From Paramacrobiotus metropolitanus (lineage: Eukaryota > Tardigrada > Eutardigrada > Parachela > Macrobiotidae), in NCBI RefSeq assembly GCF_019649055.1, contig NW_026570685.1:1-19048 (forward strand): a DNA stretch of 19,048 bases. The letters are read 5' to 3'. Position numbers and translations under genes: made by a program. This document shows, in pieces, positions 1-9,507 of the stretch. Positions within the stretch are counted from its first letter, which is position 1, and every line of letters starts with the position of its first letter. The notes below the pieces were generated by a model. That model had not been told where the DNA came from, did not search any database, and saw only the letters and a list, made by a program, of their open reading frames with translations.

Positions 1-1472
1 TGCTAAATTGGGATACAAAGGGCAGCAGTGGTGTTCGCGGTCAAAATAGGATTTAAAGTTAGTAAGCTGTTGTCGGATAATTTGCAGCCTGAAAGATAGC
101 AGAATGACAAAAGACAAGAAGGGAACCAGTTCTTTTAAAAATAAATTAAAAAAGTTCTATCACCAACTGCACGATTTTCAACCGATTCATGACTGATCCG
201 GAAATAAAGAAATGGGTCGGAAACTAATGAGAAAATTTATCCGGCTTTGGGAGAAAAATTTCGCATTCCAGGTCTTCTGCCATCTCTGCAGTCAATTAAA
301 GTGAAAGCGAAATTTTCCAGAAATTATTATCATCAACTGCGGACTTTGGCAACGTAAAAACATTCGATATGTGATCATCTCACGCATGTGCCGCCTCAGT
401 CCCTTGGTTTGCAGTGCACGCCAGCGTCAGGGCATATTCCCTCACTTGGTTATGATTTGTTCATCGCATTATTTATTCCGCGCAATTTGAGCGGGTTTGC
501 TAGCAACTGTGTGTTGACCTCTTCCTGCTTTATGTCCGATATTGTAATGCGATAAAATATAGATCTGCGCGCCTAGCAAAATACGCAATAAGTACGGAAG
601 AATCGCAATAAAGACTATTTTTTTATGATTCTGGACGGGGTCGTTTAAGGTGAAAATACGGTAATTATAGAGCATGTTGGTTACGACGCATTTATTCTTT
701 GGTGCATCAGTCTATTACGGCATTCTTTCTGATTCCAAAGAGCAGAATGGTTTTACTACCCAAAGGTGTGCCATGACCAGCACAACACCGATTGACTCGC
801 AGTAAACACCGGTCAGTAAACAAAAAGGTTTTCTTCGAACTGCATTCGACTCCTTCACATTTTCGATACCCCCTGAGCGAACATGTTACGTCTTATAACA
901 TAAAGTAAAAAGTGTACGTTACAGATTTTTTGAAAAAATTTTCGGCTTTTCTTAATTCGATTTTAAAATTTTTAAATTGCTATATCTTCTCTCAGAGTGG
1001 ACTGATTTCTGTCGCTCTTTTTGCACTTTTGCTTTGGTGTGATTTTGAAACATTCAAGAAGTAAATGAATGAACCATACACAACCATATTAATGCAGTAA
1101 TGGAACAAACATTAATACCCTGAAATAAATAACATGCTAACAGTATTGAAGTGAATGCAGAAAGACTGTCTGCCTGACTACAGCCTGCGCGCGCAAGCGG
1201 CCACGTCTTGTGCGGCGTTGTGCAACTTGTGCTTCTGGACAGACATGACAGAACAGAGAGCGGTTAGAGAGCAGTTGCGAGCCATACATCCTATTCAGGG
1301 GAAAGAAAACACTTTCACCACACGGGTCCGGAGCAGTTTATCCCAGTTAGTTTTTGAATGGGTGATTGTTTTTCAACCGGACTTTTTTATAAAGTAGGTT
1401 ATACTGTGACACATTAAATGAAAGTATAACAGAAAATACTGAGATGAAGCAATTATTTACCGAATTTTCACC
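1..1472. other. No supported feature
   Basis: AT-rich sequence with only short open frames (68 codons at 469-675 minus, 80 codons at 1155-1397 plus). Neither shows a recognisable motif or a signal peptide, and both are of a length expected by chance. I see no transposon termini here. Confidence 0.6.
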
Positions 1473-1514
1473 TTAATTTAAGTTACTAGATAGATTTTAA
1501 TTTAAGTTACTAGA
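1473..1514. repeat. Short tandem duplication, 24-bp period
   Basis: The 18-mer TTAATTTAAGTTACTAGA occurs at 1473-1490 and again at 1497-1514 with no mismatch. A simple local duplication is the likely origin. Confidence 0.8.
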
Positions 1515-2456
1515 CTGTAAAACTAAAAAGAACTGAATCACTGTATTATCAATTGTACCAGAAGGAATTTTTCAATGGTATAAACGTTTTCAATTGACAT
1601 AATATTATAGTTTTGGCAGTGGTTAAGTCTTGAACTGGTTTTACATGTTAGGTTTGCAATACTGAATGAGATTCGTGAGTCATGACCTAAGGCAATAGTC
1701 GTGGTCTAATAATCGGGATACTTCATATGTATCGAATTTTAGACATTCTGGCCGTCCAGCAGTCGGAACAGGTTCTCTCTCTAACATTTTATGCAATTAA
1801 TATTCTGTATTTATACGGTATTCACATTATTGTTGTCGAATATATTAATGTGTGTGCCATGTACGAATGTGCTAGCTTTCGAGCGGAGGTATAGTGTGTA
1901 CACAATGATTAGGCTGTTGAAAAGCTGTGTGCTCGTAAAGGCCCTCAGGAATGCATGTCCGTATGACATTGTACAATTGTTCCTATAATAATTATTAGTA
2001 AACCAAAAGGTGGACGAGTAAGTACGGCGAAATGACACACAGCACTTGATACACGGCTGAGTACATGGCACGCACTTTTCAATAACAGCCGCGTAGAAAA
2101 CATTCACCTCGCGATCAGAAAAACGTGTTATACTGCTGTGTCGAGAGAATCGAGTGTGAAAATTTCGATACAATATTCTCAGACCATAACAAGTTTATTG
2201 TTGCCTGCGGCAAAACGTGCAATATATTATCCAAAACTCGTTGTTGACCGACCTGGATTGTATCTTTCGATACATCGACTTATACTTTCTGAAAGAATGT
2301 ACATGCTTGTATAAGTGACCTGGGATTTTTGTTTCTTGTTGAATTTTCTTTTTGGACGCTGCTTGCTTCCTTAATTCCGGTGCGCGATAGCGCCGCTGTG
2401 GTGTGTTTTCAACCCTCCTTTGTGTTAAAAATTTAATTTAGTGGATTGATGTTGAT
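1515..2456. other. No supported feature
   Basis: Two open frames overlap here on opposite strands (1791-1988 plus, 1811-2173 minus, 120 codons). The minus frame is among the longest in the window, but its composition is Asn/Tyr/Thr-rich and motif-free, so I do not call it a gene. A short 8-bp inverted repeat (ACTTATAC / GTATAAGT) lies near 2278-2316. Confidence 0.5.
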
Positions 2457-2508
2457 TTACTTGTAGTCTTGTACTTGTATTTACTTGTAGTCTTGTAGTC
2501 TTGTAATT
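2457..2508. repeat. Simple repeat of TTACTTGTAGTCTTGTA type
   Basis: About 52 bases are built from reiterated CTTGTAGT / CTTGTA words, including two copies of TTACTTGTAGTCTTGTA about 23 bp apart. It is microsatellite-like and slightly decayed. Confidence 0.7.
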
Positions 2509-3047
2509 CAGCGAGGCAACGCTGCTTCCGTTCTCGGTACAATGGAAGGAGCGGCAGCATTAAATGAAATTTTGTTATTTTGATTTACTGTTGCAAAACT
2601 GTGATGTTACCGCATTTTGTGAAACAGAGTCGGCAGTCTTGTACCGCTGTAAGTGTAGTCGTAATGTACAGTATAGATGTAATGTAAACTACAGTTTATA
2701 ACAATATGCCAATCGTTGATAACTGTAAGGATATTTGTATTCATACACCATTTTCTGACGAAAATACTTTTTCGTGACAGATGCGATATATTACGGTAAA
2801 CGCGAACAGCAGTGCTTGCTTGACGGGAGAGTGCAGCCTAATGCAACACGCATGTCCAGCGTGGGTTGCCGCTGGGATTGCCCACTTCGGAACACAACAA
2901 GGACTGCCACCAAAGTAAGGACAATGATAAAACTCAACATTGTGAGCCTGACCGTACGTACAGTCTGTACTTACTGGTGAGAATTTATTCAACAAATATT
3001 CGTGTACTGTAAAATACCGAACTGCTAGCCGGCCAACGAGCGATTTC
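2509..3047. other. No supported feature
   Basis: The only open frames (2741-2995 minus and 2774-2980 plus) overlay each other on opposite strands and show no motif. I see nothing else. Confidence 0.5.
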
Positions 3048-3117
3048 GCTGCAAAAATTGGTAGAGTATCGTTTAAAACAATTTAGTCAAAATAGATAAT
3101 ACCAATTTTTTTGCAGC
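3048..3117. repeat. Short foldback sequence
   Basis: GCTGCAAAAATTGGTA at 3048-3063 is matched in inverted orientation at 3100-3117, with two extra T in the right arm. The arms enclose about 36 bp. It may be a tiny MITE remnant, but no target duplication is clear. Confidence 0.5.
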
Positions 3118-3338
3118 TAAGGGCAACCATTAAAGGGTGTATCATTAAAAATGTTTACAGAAAGGGTAAACATTCACGCCAAGCGCGAAGCCGACGCATG
3201 TTTTCATTGCAGGGATCGCTAGAAATTCTATAAACAATCGTAAATTACTATAAAGCTTTTTTAATGCACTTCTTGGAGCATGGTTTACTAACAATTCAGT
3301 AGCATATGAGTACATTGTAGAATATGACGACCTCTCCG

Positions 3339-3377
3339 CCTAGGCATGGTCTGTATATATACAGACCATGGCCTAGG
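3339..3377. repeat. 26-bp perfect palindrome inside a longer inverted repeat
   Basis: Positions 3345-3370 form a perfect palindrome with half-site CATGGTCTGTATA. The symmetry continues outward to CCTAGG on both sides (3339-3344 and 3372-3377), interrupted by one unpaired base. There is no central spacer, so extrusion would give a hairpin with almost no loop. Confidence 0.85.
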
Positions 3378-3427
3378 TATATTTCACTCATGGATGTTAA
3401 ATTCATTTATTAAGCTGCAATAAAAGC

Positions 3428-3452
3428 CACTTTCGTGCGGAGCGAGAAAGTG
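3428..3452. repeat. Small hairpin
   Basis: CACTTTC (3428-3434) pairs with GAAAGTG (3446-3452) across an 11-nt loop. It is short and could be chance. A 66-codon open frame starting nearby (3435-3635) has no motif and is not called. Confidence 0.3.
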
Positions 3453-3840
3453 ACACTGTCGGTTCCACGGAGAGAATCGTTGAAAATTCAACAAAAAATT
3501 GTAATTTTCTCGATTTTTTGCAAAATCGATCAACATTACTGCCCTCTTTACTTTTTTGAAGTATTAATTTTGAAAAAATTCCGGGAAGGCGTGTCCCTTG
3601 TCCCCCTCTTCCGTGTTCGTGTGCCCCCTTCTTGAATTCGCCACAGGAAGAAAGTCATGAATAAAACACATCAATGCAAAGCCACACACCGGTGCCAACA
3701 CATCAGTGCCTATAGCATAATTGTAGTATATATACATGCTGTATGTATTTATACTCCACAGGTTTTGATCCGTACTACGGTTTATTCGTATACGAGCAAA
3801 AGTTAAATATAATTATTGCACAATACAAGCATACAGTGAT

Positions 3841-3876
3841 GCAAGTAGTGATACATTGATACATTGCAAGTAGTGA
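3841..3876. repeat. Short direct repeat, 25-bp offset
   Basis: GCAAGTAGTGA occurs at 3841-3851 and 3866-3876, with ATACATT words between. The surrounding 3455-4202 is otherwise AT-rich sequence in which I see no gene. Confidence 0.6.
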
Positions 3877-4202
3877 TTACATACTCGTACACACAATATG
3901 ATAAAACTCATACAAGCATTGGTTGCGACCAGTTGTGTTTAAGGGTATGGAGCAATAAACAAGATTACAACATGAATACTAACAAAACAATTTGTCAATG
4001 TTTCAAAATAAAACAATAAATGCCAAAAACGCAACAGGACCAGCTGTAGAAGCATTACGAAAAAGCTGAGCTTGAAAAACACAAAGCTTTGCCCAGTTGT
4101 TCAAAATAAAAAATTACAAATATTACAAATGCGGCCAACGTGTTGTTTTCTTTTTGATCTTTACTAGTGTTGTGTACTCTAGGTATCTTGGTATTCAGGT
4201 AT

Positions 4203-5264
4203 TTAACGCGAAGTGGCTAGCGAATTTTCAAAATAATTCCCAAAAATTACCTTAGCTCATCTTATAGAGCGTTTTTTATACTACATAAAGCGATAACCGT
4301 AATGAGTATATATTTTTTTGTTAACAAGCAAAAAATTAAAGTTGTACGAGTGGTAGAGGGGGGCACGTAAGGTGAACCGCAAAATAATGGGTTGCGCCGC
4401 ACTTATTGTGAGTGATGGCATATTCCTTAAATCACCACCGACATCAGTGGTTGGCATTGAAATAATCGCAATCAGGTGCGATCAAAATCTGCCACTGCCC
4501 CGTCCAGCTTTGTTGAGCTTGTTGACAAGAAAGAGAAACAAAAGACGCCATAAACGCAAATCTCAGAAATCTGCCGTCTGATTGCAGTCTTTTGTTTTAG
4601 CGTCTATGACTGCATCAGTCTGCATGAATGTTATATGGCTGCCTGCCTGTTCTGCGTTGCTCCACATGTGCATGTGCTTTTGTGTGCGGCAGCCAGCATC
4701 TCTCGGTACCGGCACCAAAGCCGTGAAAGAGGTGTACTTTTGCAAGCTAACAGTGAACAAAACGTAAAAAAAACTTTGAAAATCAGCTGTAAATACATTT
4801 ATTTGCAAAAAATTACGAATAAAATCGCATTAAATAAAGTACCGCAACCTGAGCTTGTGATACGGACAGAATCTCTGTTCAGGGTTCTGTTCAGCAGATA
4901 TGGTCAAATATATCCAGGAGTAGAGTGTCCCAAGTACTTCTTTGGCACCCCCGATTTTTTTCCTTTTCTGTTTTTTATCAATAAAAATTCTGTCCGTATA
5001 ATAAGCTTCTAATACTTTACTCTATAAAATGGCCGTTTCTGAATATTTTTTTTCAGATCTGTACTCTGTAAAAATCAACTTCAAATTTTTCACTTTAAAC
5101 GCTAATTTCTCAGCAACAACATGCGTTACTATTATTGAACCTATTTTAAAGTACAAAAACCATTTCTTTATGTGTGATATGCTAGGGTTTTGTCTAAAAG
5201 TGTAACGCGTCGACGGTATGCCCGTTTACGCAAAAGGACCGAGTTGCTAGCCACTTCGCGTTAA
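4203..5264. mobile_element. TTAA-flanked inverted-repeat DNA transposon, non-autonomous
   Basis: The ends CGCGAAGTGGCTAGC at 4207-4221 and its exact reverse complement at 5246-5260 are each bordered by TTAA (4203-4206 and 5261-5264). The inverted identity extends three bases further, so the 22-bp word TATTTAA... is symmetrical and the exact target duplication cannot be fixed: TTAA or TA both fit. TTAA duplication is the hallmark of piggyBac-type transposases. The interior (1.05 kb) has no transposase frame. Two open stretches (4372-4581 plus, with a Lys/Arg-rich C-terminus, and 4635-5012 plus, 125 codons) show no catalytic motif and look like chance. A smaller inverted-repeat element is nested at 4860-4999. 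The termini resemble those of the element at 13112-13240. Confidence 0.7.
4860..4999. mobile_element. Nested small MITE-like element
   Basis: ATACGGACAGAAT at 4860-4872 recurs exactly inverted at 4987-4999, and partial pairing extends outward to about 4854 and 5005. TA dinucleotides border the arms, consistent with a TA target. The element would be about 138 bp and lies wholly inside the TTAA element, so it probably inserted later. Confidence 0.55.
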
Positions 5265-5265
5265 A

Positions 5266-5304
5266 TATTAGCAATATGTACATGTATGTATTAGCAATAT
5301 GTAC
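5266..5304. repeat. Direct repeat next to the right end of the TTAA element
   Basis: TATTAGCAATATGTAC occurs at 5266-5281 and 5289-5304, a 23-bp offset with no mismatch. It starts two bases outside the right TTAA. Confidence 0.8.
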
Positions 5305-7516
5305 CAGCGTCTGCAACTTTTGTTAATCGGGTGGGTATCGCCAATAAAATGAGTATTATTAAGCTGCTAGCAGACCCCGCGATAAATTACGCGAAATAAA
5401 TAATGCGATAATGTACCGAAGTCCACAGTTGTCCATAATATCTGCTGAGAATTTCGTGTCCAGCCATTTTGGGCATAGGGACATTTCAGCGTGCTACTGT
5501 TTCCCAAAAATTTAAGTTTTTGTGCATAGTTTGTCGAAATCCTTTAATTAGAGTGCTTAAAGTATTCATAATGTTGTCACCGTTTTAAATTTCCTTGATT
5601 CGTTAGGTTTCTTATGCTTTCTTATGTTTTTATTCTGAGTTTTAGCGTTATTCGACCAGACTTGAAGTCCCTGCGGGCCGGGCCGTTCAGGGTTGTCTGC
5701 TCTTGTGCCGTAATAGTAATAATAATAGTAATTATATTAGCAGGTGTAAATTTCAGATTTCTTAGATCGCTGGGAATTATGAAATTTCTCAGATATTTTC
5801 GAATTCAGATTTTATTCACAGAGAATAGATTGGAAAGAGCACAGGCAGCTAAGAGGCCTTCTCTGACTACAGCACTACTCGCAATATTCGAAATTCAAAC
5901 AACAGCATCGTAAGCCACATCCTAATGACTGTTAATAATATGTTATGTTCCCAACGAGTAACGACATCTGTGTGGTAGGAAATTGGACAGTCGTACTATT
6001 CCACAAGTTAATATGCGTCATAAGTAAATTAACAAAATATAATATTTCATACACCGTTTTTATATAAATTGAAAAGAAAAGTTCCGGGATCGCGGTGGCA
6101 AGTCGAGCAGTTGAACAATGCCTAGAACAGCCTTTGTTCTGCGCATCCGTTAATGAGAATTTATACCATGGTAGCAAAATCGAAAAATATGGAATTTTCA
6201 AAGTTGTGTATTAATAACAAGGGTTACATCTATTACTGGGCGGAAGTTGAGTAAAATTAGGTAATAGCCGTGAAAAAAGTTATTCAAGTTTTTTCGTTGC
6301 GGACGAGGAGCGATTTGGCGGGCTGGCGTATCTTTCTACACTACTGCCACCTGTGGTCAAAATCATTGAAAGAAAGATTGTTTCAAGAGGGCTTTCTTTC
6401 ATTCTGGAAGATGCCTTGTGGTTGTTATACTGTATATGTACCATCATTACCATGCCAGCTTGCAAGTGTGATAGGAGCAGATATTAAAGGCTCATGTTTA
6501 CACAGTGAGGCATAGAGCATGACAAAGACGCTAGACAATGGAAAGATATAGCGCTGTCCCGCGAGCGCACATGAAAGAGTGGTCGAAGTCCACTCTTCGG
6601 TGTGCACACAATCTAGTGTGGCGGCATTACATGCGCAGAATCGGTAAGACCAAAGAAAAGCGCAGTACAAAAGAAGGTTCTTCGTCCCATCCTGAACAAT
6701 TTTGAAAAACAACTTCTAAAATCAATAAGACTTCGCTACGGTTTCAGAAAATTTTTAACTTTGATCAGGCTAAAGAAAAATTATTTCAAAAGTACTGTGA
6801 AGAGTTTTTATGAGAAATGTTTGCGCATCTTGTTTAAAAAAAATAAATAAAAGTAACTTCCGGTGTCAAAAAATTTGTTTTTTTTCTAGATGGGTTGATT
6901 TTTGTCCAAAAAATGCTCCAAAGAACTTGAGTCATTTGAGCAATACGTACACAGCTTCGTGTCTGAAAAAAAAGGTTTCAAAAATCTATTTCGGTTGTTA
7001 TTACTTCCGCAAAATAACACCTTCAATTGGCAACTTCAGTTGGCAGCTCAAAACTGCTAAGCAACAGGTCGTCGAAGTGTTAAAAAAGAACACCTGATCA
7101 GTGCGTCGAAAATTCAATAAGGTTATCTTTCATGTGGTCACCGGACAAAAAATCTGGACATTTTGGGCAGCGGAATTTTTGCCGTTTCTCCGTAGACTCG
7201 TATGCGAACTCAGCGGAGCTTCGTTAAGCTGATAAGATCAGCTTTCAGGCTTTGTATATTCTAATGGCTTTGGTTAACCTTAAGATTGACCAGACTGCTT
7301 TGCGTGGTTGGTCGATAGTTCTCGGTCGATAACCACTATTCTGTCTATTCAGCTATGAAGTACTACGAAGTCACCTCGGAATTTGCTGTGTAGTGTGTAC
7401 TCTGCATTCATTTGAGATACCGAGCTGTTTATCTATTCCGCTGTTTAGGAATTTCGATTTGCAGCCATTTACTTACGTAGAAAGTATTTCGGTAGCTACA
7501 TAAAGTAAGGTCAGGT
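5305..7516. other. No supported gene; one small hairpin
   Basis: Open frames of 60-99 codons occur (5614-5913 plus, 5932-6201 minus, 6270-6515 plus, 6425-6712 minus, 6810-7097 plus), several overlapping on opposite strands; none has a recognisable motif. The frame 5614-5913 begins with a hydrophobic stretch (LSYVFILSFSVI) but nothing else supports it. An 8-bp-stem hairpin, AAGAGTGG / CCACTCTT with a 7-nt loop, lies at 6575-6597. Around 7310-7335 GGTCGATA is repeated twice. Confidence 0.5.
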
Positions 7517-7633
7517 CTACGCGCGTAGCACTCTGTCTACGCGCGAGAGCTCCTGCGCATAGTAATTTGACTACGCGCGAGAGCTCTCGCCGGTAGTAAA
7601 ACTGTACGAGTACCGAATCAGCTACGCACGATA
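7517..7633. repeat. Cluster of GC-rich palindromic units (left)
   Basis: Three palindromic units follow each other: CTACGCGCGTAG (7517-7528, perfect), an imperfect 26-mer at 7537-7562, and a near-perfect 26-mer at 7571-7596 whose left half is CTACGCGCGAGAG and right half its complement with one local swap. A degenerate half unit (CTACGCACGATAG) lies at 7621-7633. Units are separated by short AT-rich spacers. The GC content contrasts sharply with the surroundings. A related cluster lies at 9378-9460 in the same orientation. Confidence 0.8.
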
Positions 7634-7735
7634 GTTTTTGATTTTTATGCTGATAGACGAAACAATATTCGACAAAGCCATACTAAATTACGATTTAATG
7701 CAGCAGCATCACGGGTAATAATTCTCAGTCACAAT

Positions 7736-8216
7736 TCACATGTAAATAACAGTATCTCTTCGCGTAGCCGGCAGCTTCACTGCTTTCTCCAACGCTTCGG
7801 CATCTTTTGCGGAAACGCGAATGCTTTGAAAGGTGATCACCGTCTAAGTACGGGCATTTCGTCCCTGAGCTGATGGCGGTTGCTTTGACACTCCCGCAGC
7901 GATGATTTCGCGAAACCATTCCCAAAAATTCTCAGTCAGGGCTGTAATTCGCAGTTTGGTGGATGGTTTTGCGGAGCAGCAAATCATAAGCAAATGCAAA
8001 TGCATCAGTCAAGCAACTGTTGCTTGCCGGCGACTCTCCATAAATAGGGACGTATTCGATTTCGGCCTGTCCATTTGAGTCTGGGAAGCAGAACAATCAA
8101 AACATCTGTAACTCTAGCAGATCTGTTGGCTGTTGCCCCGTGGAGCAGTAGATTCGTACGGCGTCCGGTTTCATGCAATCGTATAGCGCGCAGACATTCA
8201 CCGTGTTGCGGCGATC
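7736..8216 (-). pseudogene. Decayed coding region resembling a Ulp1/C48-type cysteine protease
   Basis: Reading the minus strand from 8216, an open stretch of 39 codons ends at TGA (8097-8099) and continues in the same frame for 54 codons to TGA (7932-7934). The second stretch contains AEIEYVPIYGESPASNSC followed by DAFAFAYDLLLRK. In Ulp1/SENP-like (C48) proteases the catalytic Cys sits in a Gln-x(5-6)-Asp-Cys-Gly block followed by hydrophobic AxAFA-type residues. Here Cys (codon 8013-8015) and AFAFA are kept, but the Asp-Cys-Gly context is lost. The upstream YDCMKPDAVRIY could match the family's V-x-V-Y-D-S strand. After 7932 a different frame looks coding-like: 53 codons from ATG 8005, TAG at 7844-7846, then open to TGA 7736-7738. 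At least one frameshift and two stops mean it cannot be functional. Such protease domains occur in several transposon groups. The family call is inference from motif memory. Confidence 0.35.
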
Positions 8217-8248
8217 TTATCACATATCACATTATCACAGAACGACCG

Positions 8249-9114
8249 TCACATCACAACCGCTGCCGCGTGATATGAAAAAGCATCTCTGGCTTTCTTT
8301 TTACCAGATCCTTGCGAAACGAAATCACATATAATCAGCACCATCACATACAGAAAAGTAGTAAAAGAAAGGAAGTAGACTGTCCCATTCATGTGGCACT
8401 GGCAACTTGGACCATATGCATTTTGACCAGTCTGACCAACTCTGCCTCTCCTGTGTCTTTTGATAGGAAGTAGAGAGGTGACCAGGTGATCAGGACCTAT
8501 CGGTTCAAAAAGGCGAATTGGACAGGGATGCAGAGCTAAACAGCGAACGGTTATCACACAAAAATGGGTCTGATTCAGACCGCTTGCCATTTTTATAGCA
8601 CTTGCGATGATAAGCATCGGTGATATGTGACGGTTTGAGAGTCATCGCAACACGGTTATTGTGATTTACACCGTTGAAAAGTGACTGCACAATATCCTTG
8701 ACCATGTTTCGCTGGAAGCATGTCCGCACAAAACAAAACAATAGTCATTTGGCTGGCAAATAGCAGTTTTCGCTGGCGATTCCAACCCTCGTCGCTGTGG
8801 GAAAGCTTCTTGTAGATGATAGGTCCCAGCGATTAACCGCCGGAGCGCCAGCTCAGAGCCATAGCGGTTTAGGTTTGAAATGTCTTCTGTGAGAACCGGG
8901 GTGATGCCGTATTCGCTCACGATTTCGTTTTGACCAGGAGGCAAGGGCGCCATCAGTCGCTGTGCTCGTATGGAAGCCGTTTCGCCCAGACGGAGTTTTC
9001 GATGTCCGGGCGTTTCCTCCTGGGTTTACGAAGACCTAATTGGTCAGTTTTCCCCAGTACAGCTGCTTCGTAGGAAATTAAGCGGTCGCCAGTTTCTAAC
9101 AAAGTCGAGTCCAT
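8249..9114 (-). pseudogene. Broken coding-like block upstream of the protease-like remnant
   Basis: On the minus strand a chain of open stretches abuts end to end in changing frames. A 53-codon frame runs from ATG 9114 to TGA 8953-8955 (it starts MDSTLLETGDRLISYEAAVL and contains KPRRKRPD). Its stop overlaps the ATG of a 95-codon frame (8666-8953, starting MAPLPPGQNEIVSEYGITPV). That is followed in other frames by a 78-codon stretch (8505-8741) with YHRKCYKNGKRSE, then a 122-codon stretch (8249-8617) ending just upstream of the protease-like part. Amino-acid composition is balanced and GC is higher than in the flanks, unlike chance frames elsewhere in the window. I do not recognise the protein. 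Read together with 7736-8216 it could be one decayed gene of roughly 450 codons; spliced exons are a less likely alternative, since I looked for no splice sites in detail. Confidence 0.3.
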
Positions 9115-9192
9115 TTTAGAGGAGTAAATAGTACAAATTTACAAGTAAAACACACACAAAACCGTTACGAGCACCGGTAGGTAGCTTAACTG

Positions 9193-9264
9193 TGCCGGCT
9201 AGTACTGTACTGTAAGACGAAATTATGCCGGCTAATACATAGTACCGGTATAAGACACAATTTT
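9193..9264. repeat. Imperfect tandem repeat, two units
   Basis: Each unit starts with TGCCGGCTA (9193-9201 and 9226-9234) and ends with a TAAGACxxAATT word. Unit lengths are about 33 and 39 bp. ACCGGTA words flank the units (9173-9180, 9244-9250). Confidence 0.55.
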
Positions 9265-9377
9265 ACGTCCTAGAAATTATTCGGACAATTGCATGACCAT
9301 GGTTGTTATGGTACTGGTTTTTGCTTGCCGCGTTACTGCTTATTCATAAACCCATTATATTTTTCTAATTTCGCTAA

Positions 9378-9460
9378 CTCGCGCGCGTACTCATTTGACT
9401 TTGCGTGAGAAACTCTCGCGCGTAGTAAAACCTCTACGCGCGCGATATTCTCGCGCGTAG
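9378..9460. repeat. Cluster of GC-rich palindromic units (right)
   Basis: A degenerate unit at about 9399-9425 ends in CTCTCGCGCGTAG. A second unit at 9434-9460 has arms CTACGCGCG and CGCGCGTAG around a 9-nt centre. A partial GCGCGCGTAC precedes them. The stretch 9388-9440 aligns in direct orientation with 7560-7610, including the spacers ATTTGACT and AGTAAAAC, so the two clusters are copies of one repeat and not independent GC-rich patches. Confidence 0.75.
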
Positions 9461-9482
9461 CCATTTCGATAAAGTAATTAGC

Positions 9483-9507
9483 CGCTATATGCAATAGGCA
9501 TATAGCG
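9483..9507. repeat. 10-bp-stem hairpin
   Basis: CGCTATATGC (9483-9492) pairs perfectly with GCATATAGCG (9498-9507) across the 5-nt loop AATAG. It lies 23 bp beyond the right palindrome cluster. Confidence 0.75.

Noticed and set aside
1811-2173. 120-codon minus-strand frame as a gene
   Set aside because: No motif, low-complexity composition, overlapped by an open frame on the other strand, and no signs of exon structure.
4635-5012. 125-codon plus-strand frame as a transposase
   Set aside because: It lacks any spaced acidic triad or DNA-binding motif and runs across the nested MITE, so it is not an ancestral gene of the element.
7517-9460. CRISPR-like array
   Set aside because: The palindromic units have short, similar spacers, there are few units, and no cas-like gene is present; the window is eukaryotic.
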